Source of the DNA: Acanthaster planci
Taxonomy: Eukaryota; Echinodermata; Asteroidea; Valvatida; Acanthasteridae
Direction: 5' to 3'
DNA length: 45,331 nt
NCBI RefSeq assembly: GCF_001949145.1
Contig: NW_019091602.1
Location: forward strand, 517,559-562,889
Below are positions 45,331 through 45,331 of the stretch, one piece after another; the stretch's first letter is position 1, and each line of letters starts with the position of its first letter. A model generated the notes under the pieces. That model saw nothing but the letters and a program-made list of their open reading frames with translations, had not been told where the DNA came from and searched no databases. The position numbers and the translations under genes are program-made.

Positions 45331-45331
45331 G
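45249..45331. repeat. (AG)n microsatellite at window end
   Basis: About 39 AG units ending in a short G run. It continues to the last base of the window, so its true length is unknown. Confidence 0.95.

Noticed and set aside
1-45331. tRNA or rRNA genes and CRISPR-like arrays
   Set aside because: No A-box/B-box pair with a cloverleaf, no rRNA-like conserved text, and no regularly spaced direct repeats with unique spacers were seen. The genome is eukaryotic.

Overview
The window is animal nuclear DNA, most likely from a marine invertebrate. The evidence is short coding exons separated by 0.3-3.6 kb introns with ordinary GT-AG sites, an AT-rich background, frequent TACATGTA words, BEL/Pao, Ty3/Gypsy and non-LTR retroelement relics, many short inverted-repeat elements, and secreted C1q, collagen, PAN/apple and fibrinogen-related (FReD) domains. 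An anthozoan cnidarian is my first guess. A hemichordate, lancelet or echinoderm cannot be excluded from sequence alone.

Layout. 1-9 kb holds no intact gene: a MITE, a tandemly repeated protein-kinase relic (minus strand), a BEL/Pao pol relic (minus strand), and an orphan FReD last exon (plus strand) inside a rearranged copy of the 26-27.7 kb region. 10.2-21 kb is a tandem segmental duplication of about 5 kb. Each unit carries a CCAAT-containing putative promoter and untranslated first exon, then a C1q coding exon whose ATG follows directly on a splice acceptor. The unit-2 gene is intact (18901-19443, 180 aa). The unit-1 gene (13126-13371) has lost most of its C1q domain. 21-26 kb is mostly non-coding, with an assembly gap at 22364-22662.

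The main gene is on the minus strand, from 38502 down to 27208. I assemble eight exons in compatible phases: signal peptide plus PAN/apple domain, a 45-nt microexon, then two complete consecutive fibrinogen-related domains of three exons each. The predicted product is about 570 aa. The introns contain a MITE, a terminal-inverted-repeat element, a broken non-LTR retrotransposon and a second MITE. Upstream (38.5-45.3 kb) lie a non-LTR retrotransposon 3' end, a frameshifted collagen-C1q gene (minus strand, 43524-42786), a Ty3/Gypsy integrase relic and a terminal (AG)n microsatellite.

Taken together, secreted C1q-type proteins and a ficolin-like FReD lectin sit within 45 kb, with duplicated, truncated and rearranged copies. 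This looks like a small, rapidly evolving cluster of humoral recognition genes. An immune role is inferred from the families, not shown by the sequence. The points most worth a second look are the tandem-FReD gene with its exonised domain relic, and the orphan FReD exon, which differs from its partner only at amino-acid-changing positions.
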